From Superficieibacter sp. 1612_C1 (GTDB lineage Bacteria > Pseudomonadota > Gammaproteobacteria > Enterobacterales > Enterobacteriaceae), in contig NZ_JADGMI010000002.1 in NCBI RefSeq assembly GCF_015234305.1, positions 62,001 through 126,000 on the forward strand: a stretch of 64,000 nt of DNA, in the 5' to 3' direction. The notes under the pieces are model-generated. The model was given only the letters and a program-made list of their open reading frames with translations. It was not told where the DNA came from and ran no database searches. Each line of letters starts with the position of its first letter. The stretch's first letter is position 1. This document shows positions 47,214 to 62,621 of this stretch, piece by piece. The position numbers and the translations under genes were made by a program.

Positions 47214-47422
47214 AAAAGGTCCTTTGAGGTATACCCACAGAGCGGGGCGATAGATACATTAAGACACAGTGTGGCGTAAGGGTCAATTGGATGTGATGTA
47301 AAATTCTGTCAGTTGATTCATCATATCTTGTTATGAAATATAATTAATACATTTACGTTAATAATTAATAAGTACTACCAGATTGTAGTAAAGGTAATAA
47401 TTGATTAATGAGGCTTTAATAT

Positions 47423-47436
47423 TTGACTTGCATCAA
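47423..47436 (+). promoter_or_regulatory. FNR-like site upstream of yfgF
   Basis: TTGAC-TTGC-ATCAA matches the FNR consensus at 9 of 10 positions. It lies in the 352-bp AT-rich gap (47214-47565) between divergent yfgG and yfgF, which also holds a short palindrome AACTCT-A-AGAGTT (47460-47472). Anaerobic control of yfgF would fit the reported anaerobic activity of the E. coli enzyme. Confidence 0.55.
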
Positions 47437-47565
47437 ATGTCACCCAGCGGTAATAATTAAACTCTAAGAGTTATATTGCGCAAGATAGTCTTTGCAGCTT
47501 TGCTGCCAGGTGGGATACCTGTCTGAATATGCCCCGCAGGACGCCGGGTATTCTGCTGAGCATTT

Positions 47566-49827
47566 ATGAAACTAAGTAAACTTTACGTTAAGTACAGAGA
47601 TAGATGGTGGAGCTTGCCGCTTTTTCTACCTTGCTTTGTACTTCCGCTAATCAGTAAAGCGAATACGTTCGCTCATATCAGCACAGGAACCGTAGTGCTT
47701 TTTTTCCTGCCGCTGGCATTAACGATCAGCCTGATGCTTTTTTTTGGTTGGGCGGCAATACCGGGTATCGTGCTCGCCTTCTTTTTATATGACTATCAGC
47801 ATATGGGGCTGGCGAATAATGCCCTAATTATTGTTCATTTTCTTCTTCCCGTCATTCTCAGCTGGGCAGGCTATCGCGCTTTTACACCTAACCGGCGTAA
47901 TGTCTCTCATGGCAACGTGAGTCTGGTTTTTCAGCGCATTTTCTGGCAGGCGTTTTGTCCCGCAACGTTATTCATTGCTCTTTATCAACTGGTCGGACTT
48001 TTTGATATTTATAATCTGCACCAGGAATCGAATATTGGCACACCCTTTATGATTAATATCCTGATTAATTACCAGGCGTTATTAGTTGGAAACTTAATCG
48101 GGGTTCCACTTTGTTATTATATTATCCGAATCATTCGCCATCCTCTCTATATACGCGCTTATTTTTCGCAATTGCGTTTGCAATTCGATCCGAAAGTGAC
48201 CAAAAGAGAAATTGTCGTCTGGATGTTTATATTCATTGGGCTAATGGTGATGCTTTGTATGCCCCTTGAACAGAACAATTCAATCTTCAGTACGAACTAC
48301 ACCTTTTCTCTGCTGCTGCCTGTGATGTTATGGGGGGCCATCCGCTACGGCTATCGCTTTATGTCCCTGATCTGGACGCCGGTACTGATTATCTCCGTCC
48401 ATTTTTATCACGGTTACATCCCTTTATTTCTGGGGTACGAGACGCAACTGGCCATTACCTCATCAAGCTATCTGGTGTATTCGTTCGTTATTGTCTTTAT
48501 CTCCATCCTGGCGATGCATCAGAGAACCGTCAATCGACGGGCGCGTATGCTGGCTTTTCTTGATCCGGTGGTGCATCTGCCGAATCTACGCGCGCTTAAC
48601 CGGGCGTTGCATCGTTTTCCGTGGTCGGTGCTTTGTTTTATCCGTATTCCTGAGCTGGAACTGCTGGGACGAAATTATGGCGTCATGTTGCGTATTCAGT
48701 ATAAACAGCAGCTGGCGAACTGGATCACTACGCTACTTACGCCTGACGAGGGCGTCTATCAGATGTCCGGCAACGATCTGGTGTTTCGTCTGAATACTGA
48801 AGCATATCAAAGCCGTATAGAAGAGATTGATCATCATATTAAGCGATTCCGTTTTATCTGGGATGGTATGCCTTTGCAGCCACAGGTCGGCATGAGCTAT
48901 TGCTATGTGCGCTCGCCGGTGACGCATATTTATCTCCTGCTGGGGGAGTTAAGCACCATTGCTGACCTGTCGCTGGCGACGAATCATCCTGAAAATCTGC
49001 AAAAGCGGATGGCGATGCACCTTCAGCGGGATCTCAAAGATAAAATTGCGTTAATGAACCGGCTACAATTGGCGCTGGAGCAGGATCAGTTTTGTTTGAT
49101 GGCGCAGCCGATTGTCGGTGTTCGCGGCGATACCTATCATGAGATCCTGCTTCGGCTGATCGGTGCTAACGACGAGCTGATTAGCCCCACTGAATTTTTG
49201 CCAGTGGCGCATGAGTTCGGTTTGTCGTCACGCATCGATTTATGGGTTATCAGAAATACGCTGCGATTTATGGCACAGCACCGTGAAGCAATGCCAGCCT
49301 GCCGTTTTTCGATCAATCTTTCGCCGTCCTCCGTCTGTCGTGCGCAATTTCACCGTGAAGTACAGATGCTGTTGGATGAGTATCAGGTAGAGGCATGGCA
49401 GCTTATCTTTGAAGTGACGGAAAGTGATAGCCTGGCAAATGTAGAGCAGGCGAATAAGACGCTGGCAAAGCTACAGAAGATGGGCTGTCAGATAGCCATA
49501 GACGATTTTGGTACCGGCTATGCAAGCTATGCGCGTTTAAAAAGCGTGGATGCGGATATCCTTAAAATCGACGGCAGTTTTATCCGCAGTATCGTGTCCA
49601 ATAGCCTGGATTATCAAATCGTGGCGTCTATTTGCCATCTGGCGCGGATGAAAAAGATGCAGGTGGTGGCAGAATATGTCGAAAGCGAAGAGATACGCAC
49701 CGCGGTGGTTTCGCTGGGCATTGATTATTTGCAAGGGTATTTACTCGGCGAACCGCAGCTGCTGGAAGAAACATTGAAAGCGCAGACGGCTGCGAAACCA
49801 ACTCCCCTCTTTTCTGACGGTATTTAA
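47566..49827 (+). CDS. yfgF: Cyclic-di-GMP phosphodiesterase YfgF
   Basis: A 753-residue inner-membrane protein (E. coli 747). An N-terminal MASE1 sensor with about eight membrane helices (1-320) is followed by a degenerate GGDEF domain (SGNDL at about 401-405, so no cyclase activity is expected) and a C-terminal EAL domain. The EAL signature is EIL (526-528) but the catalytic region DDFGTGYAS (from about 646) is intact, as in active phosphodiesterases. The E. coli protein is described as an anaerobic phosphodiesterase affecting cell surface and oxidative stress. It is convergent with ppx. Confidence 0.94.
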   Translation: MKLSKLYVKYRDRWWSLPLFLPCFVLPLISKANTFAHISTGTVVLFFLPLALTISLMLFFGWAAIPGIVLAFFLYDYQHMGLANNALIIVHFLLPVILSWAGYRAFTPNRRNVSHGNVSLVFQRIFWQAFCPATLFIALYQLVGLFDIYNLHQESNIGTPFMINILINYQALLVGNLIGVPLCYYIIRIIRHPLYIRAYFSQLRLQFDPKVTKREIVVWMFIFIGLMVMLCMPLEQNNSIFSTNYTFSLLLPVMLWGAIRYGYRFMSLIWTPVLIISVHFYHGYIPLFLGYETQLAITSSSYLVYSFVIVFISILAMHQRTVNRRARMLAFLDPVVHLPNLRALNRALHRFPWSVLCFIRIPELELLGRNYGVMLRIQYKQQLANWITTLLTPDEGVYQMSGNDLVFRLNTEAYQSRIEEIDHHIKRFRFIWDGMPLQPQVGMSYCYVRSPVTHIYLLLGELSTIADLSLATNHPENLQKRMAMHLQRDLKDKIALMNRLQLALEQDQFCLMAQPIVGVRGDTYHEILLRLIGANDELISPTEFLPVAHEFGLSSRIDLWVIRNTLRFMAQHREAMPACRFSINLSPSSVCRAQFHREVQMLLDEYQVEAWQLIFEVTESDSLANVEQANKTLAKLQKMGCQIAIDDFGTGYASYARLKSVDADILKIDGSFIRSIVSNSLDYQIVASICHLARMKKMQVVAEYVESEEIRTAVVSLGIDYLQGYLLGEPQLLEETLKAQTAAKPTPLFSDGI

Positions 49828-49837
49828 ACCCGGCGAT

Positions 49838-49868
49838 AAAAATAACGGGCGTCAGTAGCTGACGCCCG
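49838..49868 (-). terminator. Intrinsic terminator between yfgF and ppx
   Basis: CGGGCGTCAG (49846-49855) pairs perfectly with CTGACGCCCG (49859-49868). On the minus strand it is followed by TTATTTTTA, so it mainly terminates ppk-ppx and may also stop yfgF. Confidence 0.85.
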
Positions 49869-49875
49869 GACAGGT

Positions 49876-53488
<3,613 letters not shown>

Positions 53489-53574
53489 TACCACTCACAC
53501 TCCGGTTCTTTCACTGGACGTGCCAAATCCGTCTCAATGTCATTATGGCGAGCTTTGCCATGTAATGTCCAACT

Positions 53575-53594
53575 GTGCCAGAAAAGTATGACAG
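53575..53594 (-). promoter_or_regulatory. Possible Pho box of ppk
   Basis: On the minus strand CTGTCAT (53588-53594) is followed six bases later by CTGGCAC (53575-53581), resembling the two 7-bp repeats of a Pho box, though the canonical spacing is four. The rest of the 324-bp ppk-purN gap holds a REP element and no gene. Confidence 0.3.
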
Positions 53595-53690
53595 CAAACC
53601 GAACGGTAGGGCGGCAAGGAGGGATAAAATTGACAAAAATAGCGGCGCGGTATGAGAGGGGCAGATTAATGGTCGGCCACCGCGTCGTAT

Positions 53691-53722
53691 TTGCCGGGAG
53701 GCGCTGCGCTTGCCTGGCCTAC
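53691..53722. repeat. REP element
   Basis: TTGCCGGGAGGCGCTGCGCTTGCC, given here in part, ending GGCCTAC, is a single REP hairpin between purN and ppk. Confidence 0.75.
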
Positions 53723-53812
53723 GGGGGCGGGTGATATCACGACGTTGTCATCTTTTCCCAGGCCCGTGCAAGCGAATGCGCCGTCGGGCACACAGGGTAC
53801 AGCGGCAAAAGT

Positions 53813-54454
53813 TTACTCTTCCGCGGCATAACCTTGCGCGGGCAGTTTGACGTTATCCAGCCACGCCGCGTTGTCGCGCATTTCAAGACGGCCAGCAACA
53901 AACCAGCTAATCACCAGTGGATAGATGTCGTGCTCCTGCGCCTGTACCCGTGCGGTAATCTCGTCCTCGTTGTCGCCGCTAAACACCGGCACGTTGGCCT
54001 GCAAAATAACCGGGCCGCCGTCCAGTTCGTCAGTCACAAAATGCACCGACGTACCGTGGACTTCATCGCCGTTTTCCAGCACCTGCTTATGGGTATTCAG
54101 GCCCGGATATTTGGGCAGCAGAGAAGGGTGGATGTTTAACAGCCGTCCCTGATAGTGCGCCACGAATTCCGGGCTTAAAATCCGCATATAGCCCGCGAGC
54201 ACCACTACATCTGGCGCATAGGCGTCAATTTCCAGCATCAGTTCACGATCGAAAGCTTCGCGGCTGGCAAACTGACTGGCCGTTAATGCATGCGCCGGGA
54301 TGTTTGCCTGACGCGCGCGCTCAAGGCCGAACGCGTCGGCCTTATTGCTGAATACCGCACGCAGTGTGCCGCCGATCTTTTTCTGCTCGCAGGCGTCAAT
54401 AATCGCCTGTAAATTACTGCCGTTGCCGGAGATCAGCACCACGATGTTTTTCAT
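53813..54454 (-). CDS. purN: Phosphoribosylglycinamide formyltransferase 1
   Basis: A 213-residue enzyme (E. coli 212) that formylates GAR with 10-formyl-THF in purine synthesis. The N-terminal substrate loop ISGNGSNLQAI and the catalytic segment NIHPSLLPKYPGLNTHKQ, with Asn and His, are present, and the downstream Asp lies in TDELDGGP. The ATG overlaps the purM stop (TAATG), as in E. coli. Confidence 0.98.
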   Translation of the reverse strand: MKNIVVLISGNGSNLQAIIDACEQKKIGGTLRAVFSNKADAFGLERARQANIPAHALTASQFASREAFDRELMLEIDAYAPDVVVLAGYMRILSPEFVAHYQGRLLNIHPSLLPKYPGLNTHKQVLENGDEVHGTSVHFVTDELDGGPVILQANVPVFSGDNEDEITARVQAQEHDIYPLVISWFVAGRLEMRDNAAWLDNVKLPAQGYAAEE

Positions 54455-55491
54455 TACTCAATGACCACGCGCTCGTCGGAATCAGAAGATTTAATGATAC
54501 CGATTTTCCACGCCTTTTCACCCTTATCATTGAGCAATGCAATGGCTTTATCTGCATTAGCTGCTGGCAGCGCGACGATCATGCCGACGCCACAGTTAAA
54601 GGTGCGATACATTTCATGACGGCTGACGTTACCCGCACGCTGCATCCAGTCAAAAATGGCGGGCCACTGCCAGGAGGATTCGTCAATCACCGCCTGGGTA
54701 TTATCCGGCAGCACGCGTGGAATATTTTCCCAGAAACCGCCGCCGGTGAGGTGGGCAATCGCATGTACCTCGATGTTCTCAATCAGCGACAGAATGGATT
54801 TCACGTAGATGCGGGTCGGGGCCAGCAGGTGATCCGCCAGCGACTTGCCGTCAAGATCGGTGGTCAGCGGATCGCAGCCGCTCACTTCCACTATCTTGCG
54901 TACCAGCGAATAGCCGTTGGAGTGCGGGCCGCTGGAGGCCAGCGCGATCAGCACGTCGCCATCAGCGACTTTACTGCCGTCAATAATTTCCGATTTTTCC
55001 ACCACGCCCACGCAGAACCCGGCCACGTCGTAATCGTCGCCGTGATACATCCCCGGCATTTCCGCAGTTTCACCGCCCACCAGCGCGCAGCCGGATTGCA
55101 GGCAGCCCTCGGCGATGCCGTTGATAACGCTGGCCGCCGTATCCACATCCAGCTTGCCGGTCGCGTAGTAATCAAGGAAAAACAGCGGCTCAGCGCCCTG
55201 GACCACCAGATCGTTGACGCACATCGCCACCAGATCGATACCGATAGTATCGTGACGTTTTAGATCCATCGCCAGACGCAGCTTCGTTCCTACGCCGTCG
55301 GTGCCGGAGACCAGAATCGGCTCGCGATATTTCTGCGGCAGGGCGCACAGCGCGCCAAAGCCACCCAGACCGCCCATCACTTCCGGGCGACGGGTTTTCT
55401 TCACCACGCCTTTGATACGGTCGACCAGAGCGTTGCCCGCATCGATATCAACACCGGCATCTTTATAGCTGAGAGAGGTTTTATCGGTCAC
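54454..55491 (-). CDS. purM: Phosphoribosylformylglycinamidine cyclo-ligase
   Basis: A 345-residue AIR synthetase that closes the imidazole ring using ATP. It has the [25 protein letters not shown] and [17 protein letters not shown] motifs. The GTG start at 55491 gives the E. coli length and N-terminus ([12 protein letters not shown]); the frame is open further upstream but only through the promoter. It is translationally coupled to purN and controlled by the PurR site at 55548-55563. Confidence 0.98.
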   Translation of the reverse strand: MTDKTSLSYKDAGVDIDAGNALVDRIKGVVKKTRRPEVMGGLGGFGALCALPQKYREPILVSGTDGVGTKLRLAMDLKRHDTIGIDLVAMCVNDLVVQGAEPLFFLDYYATGKLDVDTAASVINGIAEGCLQSGCALVGGETAEMPGMYHGDDYDVAGFCVGVVEKSEIIDGSKVADGDVLIALASSGPHSNGYSLVRKIVEVSGCDPLTTDLDGKSLADHLLAPTRIYVKSILSLIENIEVHAIAHLTGGGFWENIPRVLPDNTQAVIDESSWQWPAIFDWMQRAGNVSRHEMYRTFNCGVGMIVALPAANADKAIALLNDKGEKAWKIGIIKSSDSDERVVIE

Positions 55492-55547
55492 TGCTGAGTC
55501 CCCACGCGTTTGCGGTAGAAATAAAATCGGCGCAATTCTAACAGGGA

Positions 55548-55563
55548 AAGCAAACGTTTGCGA
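55548..55563 (-). promoter_or_regulatory. PurR operator of purMN
   Basis: AAGCAAACGTTTGCGA is a near-perfect PurR box (ACGCAAACGTTTGCGT). It lies just upstream of a TAGAAT -10-like hexamer on the minus strand, 57 bp from the purM GTG. Confidence 0.88.
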
Positions 55564-55683
55564 GCCTGCTTTGTGCCAGACACTGAACAACGTGCAGAGA
55601 CACAAATTTGATACTGTTCACGAAAATGAAACCGGGTACATTCTTATGCTTGCCTCCGTGCCCGTGAGTGACCATCATGCCAA

Positions 55684-55697
55684 TGAAACCGGTTTCT
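55684..55697 (+). promoter_or_regulatory. LacI/GalR-type operator of the bglK operon
   Basis: TGAAACCGGTTTCT contains the perfect palindrome GAAACCGGTTTC (55685-55696), 60 bp upstream of the kinase ATG. A partial copy, TGAAACCGG, lies 57 bp further upstream at 55627-55635. The shape is that of GalR/LacI-family operators; the E. coli beta-glucoside repressor AscG has, from memory, almost this consensus. No LacI-family gene is in the window. Confidence 0.6.
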
Positions 55698-55756
55698 GTT
55701 TTGGGTTGAGAAAAGCGCTAAGCGGGTTCTGACGGGATTCAGGAGGACGAAACAGG

Positions 55757-58091
<2,335 letters not shown>

Positions 58092-58101
58092 TCCTCGTTT
58101 T

Positions 58102-58132
58102 AGCGGTCAGTCACCGGCTGGCCGCTTTTTTT
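58102..58132 (+). terminator. Intrinsic terminator of the bglK operon
   Basis: AGCGGTCAG (58102-58110) pairs with CTGGCCGCT (58118-58126, one G-U), followed by seven T residues. It separates the inserted operon from upp. Confidence 0.88.
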
Positions 58133-58341
58133 CTTCCGCTATAGCCGTCTGTCGACTCACGAAAGCGAGCGCCATGTGAGTTTCTCTGATTTGCTTCCCC
58201 GTAACGTTTTAATTAGTAGATGAAATTTTCCTTTACGCGCATATGCTTGATCAACATCAAACAAAAAAATATTGTCGACTAAAAGAAAGGCGGTATAATC
58301 CGTCGATTTTTTTTGTGGCTGCCCCTCAAAGGAGAAAGAGA

Positions 58342-58968
58342 ATGAAGATCGTTGAAGTGAAACACCCACTCGTCAAACACAAGCTGGGTCTGATGCGTGA
58401 GCAGGATGTCAGCACTAAACGCTTTCGCGAACTCGCCTCTGAAGTGGGTAGCCTGCTGACCTATGAAGCGACAGCCGATCTGGAAACGGAAAAAGTGACT
58501 ATCGAAGGCTGGAATGGCCCGGTAGAAATCGACCAGATTAAAGGTAAAAAAATCACCGTTGTACCTATCCTGCGTGCGGGTCTGGGGATGATGGAAGGCG
58601 TACTGGAGAACGTACCGAGCGCGCGCATCAGCGTGGTAGGGATGTACCGCAACGAAGAAACGCTTGAGCCTGTACCGTACTTCCAGAAGCTGGTCTCCAA
58701 TATCGATGAGCGTATGGCGCTGATCGTTGACCCCATGCTGGCAACTGGCGGCTCTGTGATTGCGACCATCGACCTGCTGAAAAATGCGGGCTGCTCCAGC
58801 ATCAAGGTGCTGGTACTGGTGGCGGCACCGGAAGGTATTGCGGCGCTGGAGAAAGCGCATCCGGACGTCGAGCTCTATACCGCGTCCATTGACCAGGGGC
58901 TTAACGAGCACGGATACATTATTCCGGGTCTCGGCGATGCCGGTGACAAGCTCTTTGGTACCAAGTAA
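58342..58968 (+). CDS. upp: Uracil phosphoribosyltransferase
   Basis: A 208-residue salvage enzyme that makes UMP from uracil and PRPP. The PRPP-binding loop [16 protein letters not shown] and the C-terminal uracil-binding [18 protein letters not shown] are present. AAAGGAG precedes the ATG at 58342; an upstream in-frame extension to 58243 lies in the leader. It forms a pair with uraA across a partial terminator. Confidence 0.98.
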   Translation: MKIVEVKHPLVKHKLGLMREQDVSTKRFRELASEVGSLLTYEATADLETEKVTIEGWNGPVEIDQIKGKKITVVPILRAGLGMMEGVLENVPSARISVVGMYRNEETLEPVPYFQKLVSNIDERMALIVDPMLATGGSVIATIDLLKNAGCSSIKVLVLVAAPEGIAALEKAHPDVELYTASIDQGLNEHGYIIPGLGDAGDKLFGTK

Positions 58969-58980
58969 ATGAATAAATAA

Positions 58981-59012
58981 AAAAAGCCGACTTTGAGAGT
59001 CGGCTTTTTTTT
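58981..59012 (+). terminator. Intrinsic (partial) terminator between upp and uraA
   Basis: GCCGACT-TTGAG-AGTCGGC is flanked by A and T runs. Because uraA lacks a clear promoter of its own, it is probably leaky. Confidence 0.8.
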
Positions 59013-59051
59013 GAGTAAAACAACCCACATACAACATTCAGAGGTAATACT

Positions 59052-60332
59052 ATGACGCGCCGTGCTATCGGGGTGAGTGAAAGACCGCCGCTTTTACAGA
59101 CAATCCCGCTTAGTTTGCAGCACCTGTTTGCCATGTTTGGCGCAACGGTGCTGGTGCCTGTTTTATTCCACATTAACCCGGCCACGGTGCTGCTGTTTAA
59201 CGGCATCGGTACATTGCTGTATCTCTTCATATGTAAAGGCAAAATCCCGGCGTACCTCGGGTCAAGTTTCGCCTTTATCTCCCCGGTGCTGCTGCTTCTG
59301 CCGCTGGGTTATGAAGTGGCGCTCGGCGGCTTTATTATGTGTGGCGTGCTGTTTTGTCTCGTTGCTTTTATTGTCAAAAAAGCCGGTTCCGGCTGGCTGG
59401 ACGTCATGTTTCCGCCGGCGGCGATGGGGGCCATTGTGGCGGTTATCGGTCTGGAGCTGGCAGGCGTCGCCGCGAATATGGCGGGCTTGCTGCCGCCAGA
59501 CGGACAATCTGCTGATACTAAAACCATTATTATCTCGCTGGTGACGCTGGGGGTGACCGTTTTTGGTTCGGTCCTGTTCCGCGGGTTTCTGGCGATTATC
59601 CCGATCCTGATTGGCGTGCTGGTAGGCTATGCGCTCTCCTTCGTAATGGGCGTTGTGGATACCACACCGATTGCGCAGGCGCACTGGTTCGCGCTGCCGA
59701 CGTTCTACACCCCGCGTTTTGAGTGGTTTGCTATCTTCACCATTCTGCCTGCCGCACTGGTGGTGATTGCCGAACACGTCGGACATCTGGTGGTTACCGC
59801 CAACATCGTCAAAAAAGACCTGATTCGCGATCCGGGCCTCCACCGTTCGATGTTTGCTAACGGGCTATCGACCATCGTTTCTGGTTTCTTTGGCTCCACG
59901 CCAAACACCACCTATGGTGAAAATATCGGCGTGATGGCGATCACCCGCGTTTACAGTACCTGGGTTATCGGCGGCGCGGCGATTATTGCCATCCTGCTCT
60001 CCTGCGTGGGGAAACTGGCCGCCGCCATTCAGATCATTCCGCTGCCGGTGATGGGCGGCGTCTCGCTGCTGCTGTACGGGGTGATTGGCGCATCCGGTAT
60101 TCGCGTGCTGATCGAATCAAAAGTGGATTACAGCAAAGCGCAAAACCTGATCCTGACCTCGGTCATTCTGATCATTGGCGTCAGCGGTGCGAAGGTGCAC
60201 ATTGGCGCGGCCGAACTGAAAGGCATGGCGCTGGCGACCATCGTGGGTGTTGCCCTGAGCCTGATCTTTAAGCTTATCAGCATGCTGCGTCCGGAAGAAA
60301 TCGTGCTGGATGCCACGGATAAAGACGCATAA
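59052..60332 (+). CDS. uraA: Uracil permease
   Basis: A 426-residue, 14-helix nucleobase:cation symporter of the NAT/NCS2 family that imports uracil with a proton. The N-terminus [24 protein letters not shown] is the same as in E. coli (429 residues). The NAT signature region includes [14 protein letters not shown] and [24 protein letters not shown] hairpin (60349-60370) follows before hda. Confidence 0.98.
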   Translation: MTRRAIGVSERPPLLQTIPLSLQHLFAMFGATVLVPVLFHINPATVLLFNGIGTLLYLFICKGKIPAYLGSSFAFISPVLLLLPLGYEVALGGFIMCGVLFCLVAFIVKKAGSGWLDVMFPPAAMGAIVAVIGLELAGVAANMAGLLPPDGQSADTKTIIISLVTLGVTVFGSVLFRGFLAIIPILIGVLVGYALSFVMGVVDTTPIAQAHWFALPTFYTPRFEWFAIFTILPAALVVIAEHVGHLVVTANIVKKDLIRDPGLHRSMFANGLSTIVSGFFGSTPNTTYGENIGVMAITRVYSTWVIGGAAIIAILLSCVGKLAAAIQIIPLPVMGGVSLLLYGVIGASGIRVLIESKVDYSKAQNLILTSVILIIGVSGAKVHIGAAELKGMALATIVGVALSLIFKLISMLRPEEIVLDATDKDA

Positions 60333-60348
60333 ACAAGATGATCCACTC

Positions 60349-60370
60349 ACCGGGTGGCGATCCACCCGGT
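60349..60370 (+). terminator. Hairpin between uraA and hda
   Basis: ACCGGGTGG-CGAT-CCACCCGGT is a perfect 9-bp stem. It is followed by TCTCAG rather than a T-run, so it may only weakly terminate. Confidence 0.55.
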
Positions 60371-60432
60371 TCTCAGTCTCCGGTTTTGTGATAAACTCAA
60401 GGCGATTTTTGCAAGCCCAGACAGAGGTCCAC

Positions 60433-61134
60433 CTGAACACACCGGCGCAGCTCTCACTGCCACTCTATCTTCCCGACGACGAAACCTTTGCGAGTTTCTG
60501 GCCGGGCGATAACCCCTCTTTGCTGGCCGCACTGCAAAACGCGCTGCGCCAGGATCACAGCGGCTATATCTATATCTGGTCCCGCGAAGGGGCAGGGCGC
60601 AGCCACTTGCTGCACGCGGCCTGCGCTGAACTCTCCCAGCGTGGCGATGCGGTGGGGTATGTACCGCTGGATAAACGCACCTGGTTTGTACCGGAAGTGC
60701 TGGAAGGAATGGAGCAGCTTTCGCTGGTGTGTATCGATAATATCGAATGCATTGCCGGGGATGAGCCATGGGAAATGGCGATGTTTAATCTCTATAACCG
60801 CATCCTGGAATCCGGCAAAACCCGCCTGCTGATCACCGGCGATCGGCCGCCGCGTCAGCTTAAGCTGGGTCTCCCCGATCTGGCTTCGCGCCTCGACTGG
60901 GGACAGATTTATAAACTCCAGCCGCTGTCAGATGAAGATAAGCTCCAGGCTTTGCAGTTGCGCGCGCGCCAGCGGGGGTTTGAGATGCCGGAAGATGTCT
61001 GCCGTTTTCTGTTAAAGCGGCTGGATCGGGAGATGCGCACGCTGTTTATGACCCTCGATCAGCTCGATCGGGCATCGATCACCGCCCAGCGTAAGCTGAC
61101 GATTCCCTTCGTTAAAGAGATCCTCAAGCTGTAG
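60433..61134 (+). CDS. hda: Hda, regulatory inactivation of DnaA (CUG start)
   Basis: A 233-residue AAA+ protein related to DnaA. With the beta clamp it triggers hydrolysis of DnaA-bound ATP and so limits replication to once per cycle. The N-terminal clamp-binding motif is QLSLPLY. The Walker region is [13 protein letters not shown], a variant P-loop, and LVCIDNIE is Walker B. The start is a CTG at 60433 (CTG AAC ACA CCG), the start described for E. coli hda; GAGGT lies upstream and no ATG gives the right length. A longer ATG frame from 60310 would overlap uraA. Confidence 0.93.
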   Translation: MNTPAQLSLPLYLPDDETFASFWPGDNPSLLAALQNALRQDHSGYIYIWSREGAGRSHLLHAACAELSQRGDAVGYVPLDKRTWFVPEVLEGMEQLSLVCIDNIECIAGDEPWEMAMFNLYNRILESGKTRLLITGDRPPRQLKLGLPDLASRLDWGQIYKLQPLSDEDKLQALQLRARQRGFEMPEDVCRFLLKRLDREMRTLFMTLDQLDRASITAQRKLTIPFVKEILKL

Positions 61135-61153
61135 GCGTGTCGAGCGACACGCC
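61134..61153. terminator. Hairpin between convergent hda and the aminopeptidase gene
   Basis: GGCGTGTCG-AG-CGACACGCC is a perfect 9-bp stem starting at the last base of the hda stop codon. The following TGTGTTCTTATT is T-rich on the plus strand. Confidence 0.65.
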
Positions 61154-61160
61154 TGTGTTC

Positions 61161-62618
61161 TTATTGACTGCTCGCAATATCGTTAAGCAAATGCTGTATC
61201 AGCAGCGGGATCGGCCGCCCGGAGGCAACGCTTCTTCCGCTTTCGCGCCATAGCGCCGTGCCGCTTACGTCAAGATGTGCCCACGGAATAGTTGACGGAC
61301 AAAAATGGTGCAGCAGCCAGGCAGCGGACGCGCTGATGGCGGCATTGTTGCCCGGTGTATTGCACAGATCGGCGATAGCGCTTTCGGTCTGTTTTTTCAG
61401 CCGCGCGTCAAGCGGCAGCGACCAGACTTCATCTCCGCTCTGTTGACCTGCCAGGGTTAACGCCTGGCGCAGGGACTCATTCTGCGTCATCAACCCGCTT
61501 AACGCATAGCCCAGCGCTTTTACCACTGCGCCGGTGAGGGTGGCGAGATCGATGATATAACGTGTGTCGGGATGGCGCAGGCTGGCCCAGGCGAGGGCGT
61601 CGGATAGCACCAGACGTCCCTCGGCGTCGGTATTATTGATCTCCACCGTCATGCCGTTGCAGGCGCGCGCCACGCTACCGGGCTGCATGGCATTCGGCCC
61701 GATGGCGTTTTCCGCAAGCGCCAGCACGCCCATTACCCTTACCGGCAGCGCGAGGCCAGCGATGCTGAGCATCAATCCAAGGACGTTCGCTGCGCCGCAC
61801 ATGTCATATTTCATGGTGTACATGCCGGCACCCTCTTTTAGCCACAGCCCGCCGGTATCAAACGTAATACCTTTGCCAACGTAGCTGCGCACCGGTCCGT
61901 CAGCGATGCCGTCATAGTGAATAGCCAGCAGGCGGGGCGGCCGTTCCGCACCTTTACCCACTGCATACAGCAGACCAAGCCCTTGCTCGACGATAGCGTT
62001 TTCATCCAGCACCTCGCAGCGCAGCGCAGGAAAGGCGGCGCACAGTCGCTGCGCTTCATCTACCACATACTGTGGCGTACACTGTTCTGAGGGTAAATCC
62101 GCCAGTCGGCGGGCAGCAATCATGCCACTGGCGATAACGTGCTGCTGGTGGAACAGCGTTTCCCGTTGCGGCTGGGTTTCCCGGGGACAGTAGCCGATAA
62201 CACGGCGCAGGCGGGTCGTCGGTGACTGTCCGGTTTTCAGACCCAGATCCACCAGCTGATGCGAGAGGTTAAATAAGAAGCGCAGCGTCTTCGCCAGTAC
62301 CACCTCATCAATGTGCGAGCAGTCGATAATGACCTGAGGGCACGCCGTGTCGGTGAACAACGGGCGCAGGAGGTCGAGCAGCGCATCGGTGACGCTGTCA
62401 TGCCAGACGCCGGATGGCAGCAGAGTGATGCGTGCGAAGGGAGCGCAGCCAAAGCGCGTGTCCGCGAGCTTCCCCTGCGTAGCAAGCGCTTCCATTTCGT
62501 CAATTATCGGCATCGCCCGATAGAGCGGCTGGTCGAAGAGGGGACTACCGGGAAACGTGATCAGGTGACTTTGCGTCAGATCGCCGGCAAGCCTGTCGGT
62601 AAGCGCATAATCAATCAT
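61161..62618 (-). CDS. M17-family leucyl aminopeptidase-like enzyme
   Basis: A 485-residue cytosolic metallo-aminopeptidase distinct from PepB. All M17 metal and catalytic residues are visible: Lys249 and Asp254 in KGITFDTGG, catalytic Lys261, Asp272 in MKYDMCGAAN, and Asp331, Glu333 and Arg335 in NTDAEGR. The N-terminal domain has no recognisable specific match. It is the third gene of a tight minus-strand operon, three bases after the Ntn-hydrolase gene. In that context it may remove residues from peptides carrying the substrate of the operon; this is an inference. Confidence 0.85.
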   Translation of the reverse strand: MIDYALTDRLAGDLTQSHLITFPGSPLFDQPLYRAMPIIDEMEALATQGKLADTRFGCAPFARITLLPSGVWHDSVTDALLDLLRPLFTDTACPQVIIDCSHIDEVVLAKTLRFLFNLSHQLVDLGLKTGQSPTTRLRRVIGYCPRETQPQRETLFHQQHVIASGMIAARRLADLPSEQCTPQYVVDEAQRLCAAFPALRCEVLDENAIVEQGLGLLYAVGKGAERPPRLLAIHYDGIADGPVRSYVGKGITFDTGGLWLKEGAGMYTMKYDMCGAANVLGLMLSIAGLALPVRVMGVLALAENAIGPNAMQPGSVARACNGMTVEINNTDAEGRLVLSDALAWASLRHPDTRYIIDLATLTGAVVKALGYALSGLMTQNESLRQALTLAGQQSGDEVWSLPLDARLKKQTESAIADLCNTPGNNAAISASAAWLLHHFCPSTIPWAHLDVSGTALWRESGRSVASGRPIPLLIQHLLNDIASSQ

Positions 62619-62621
62619 GTT

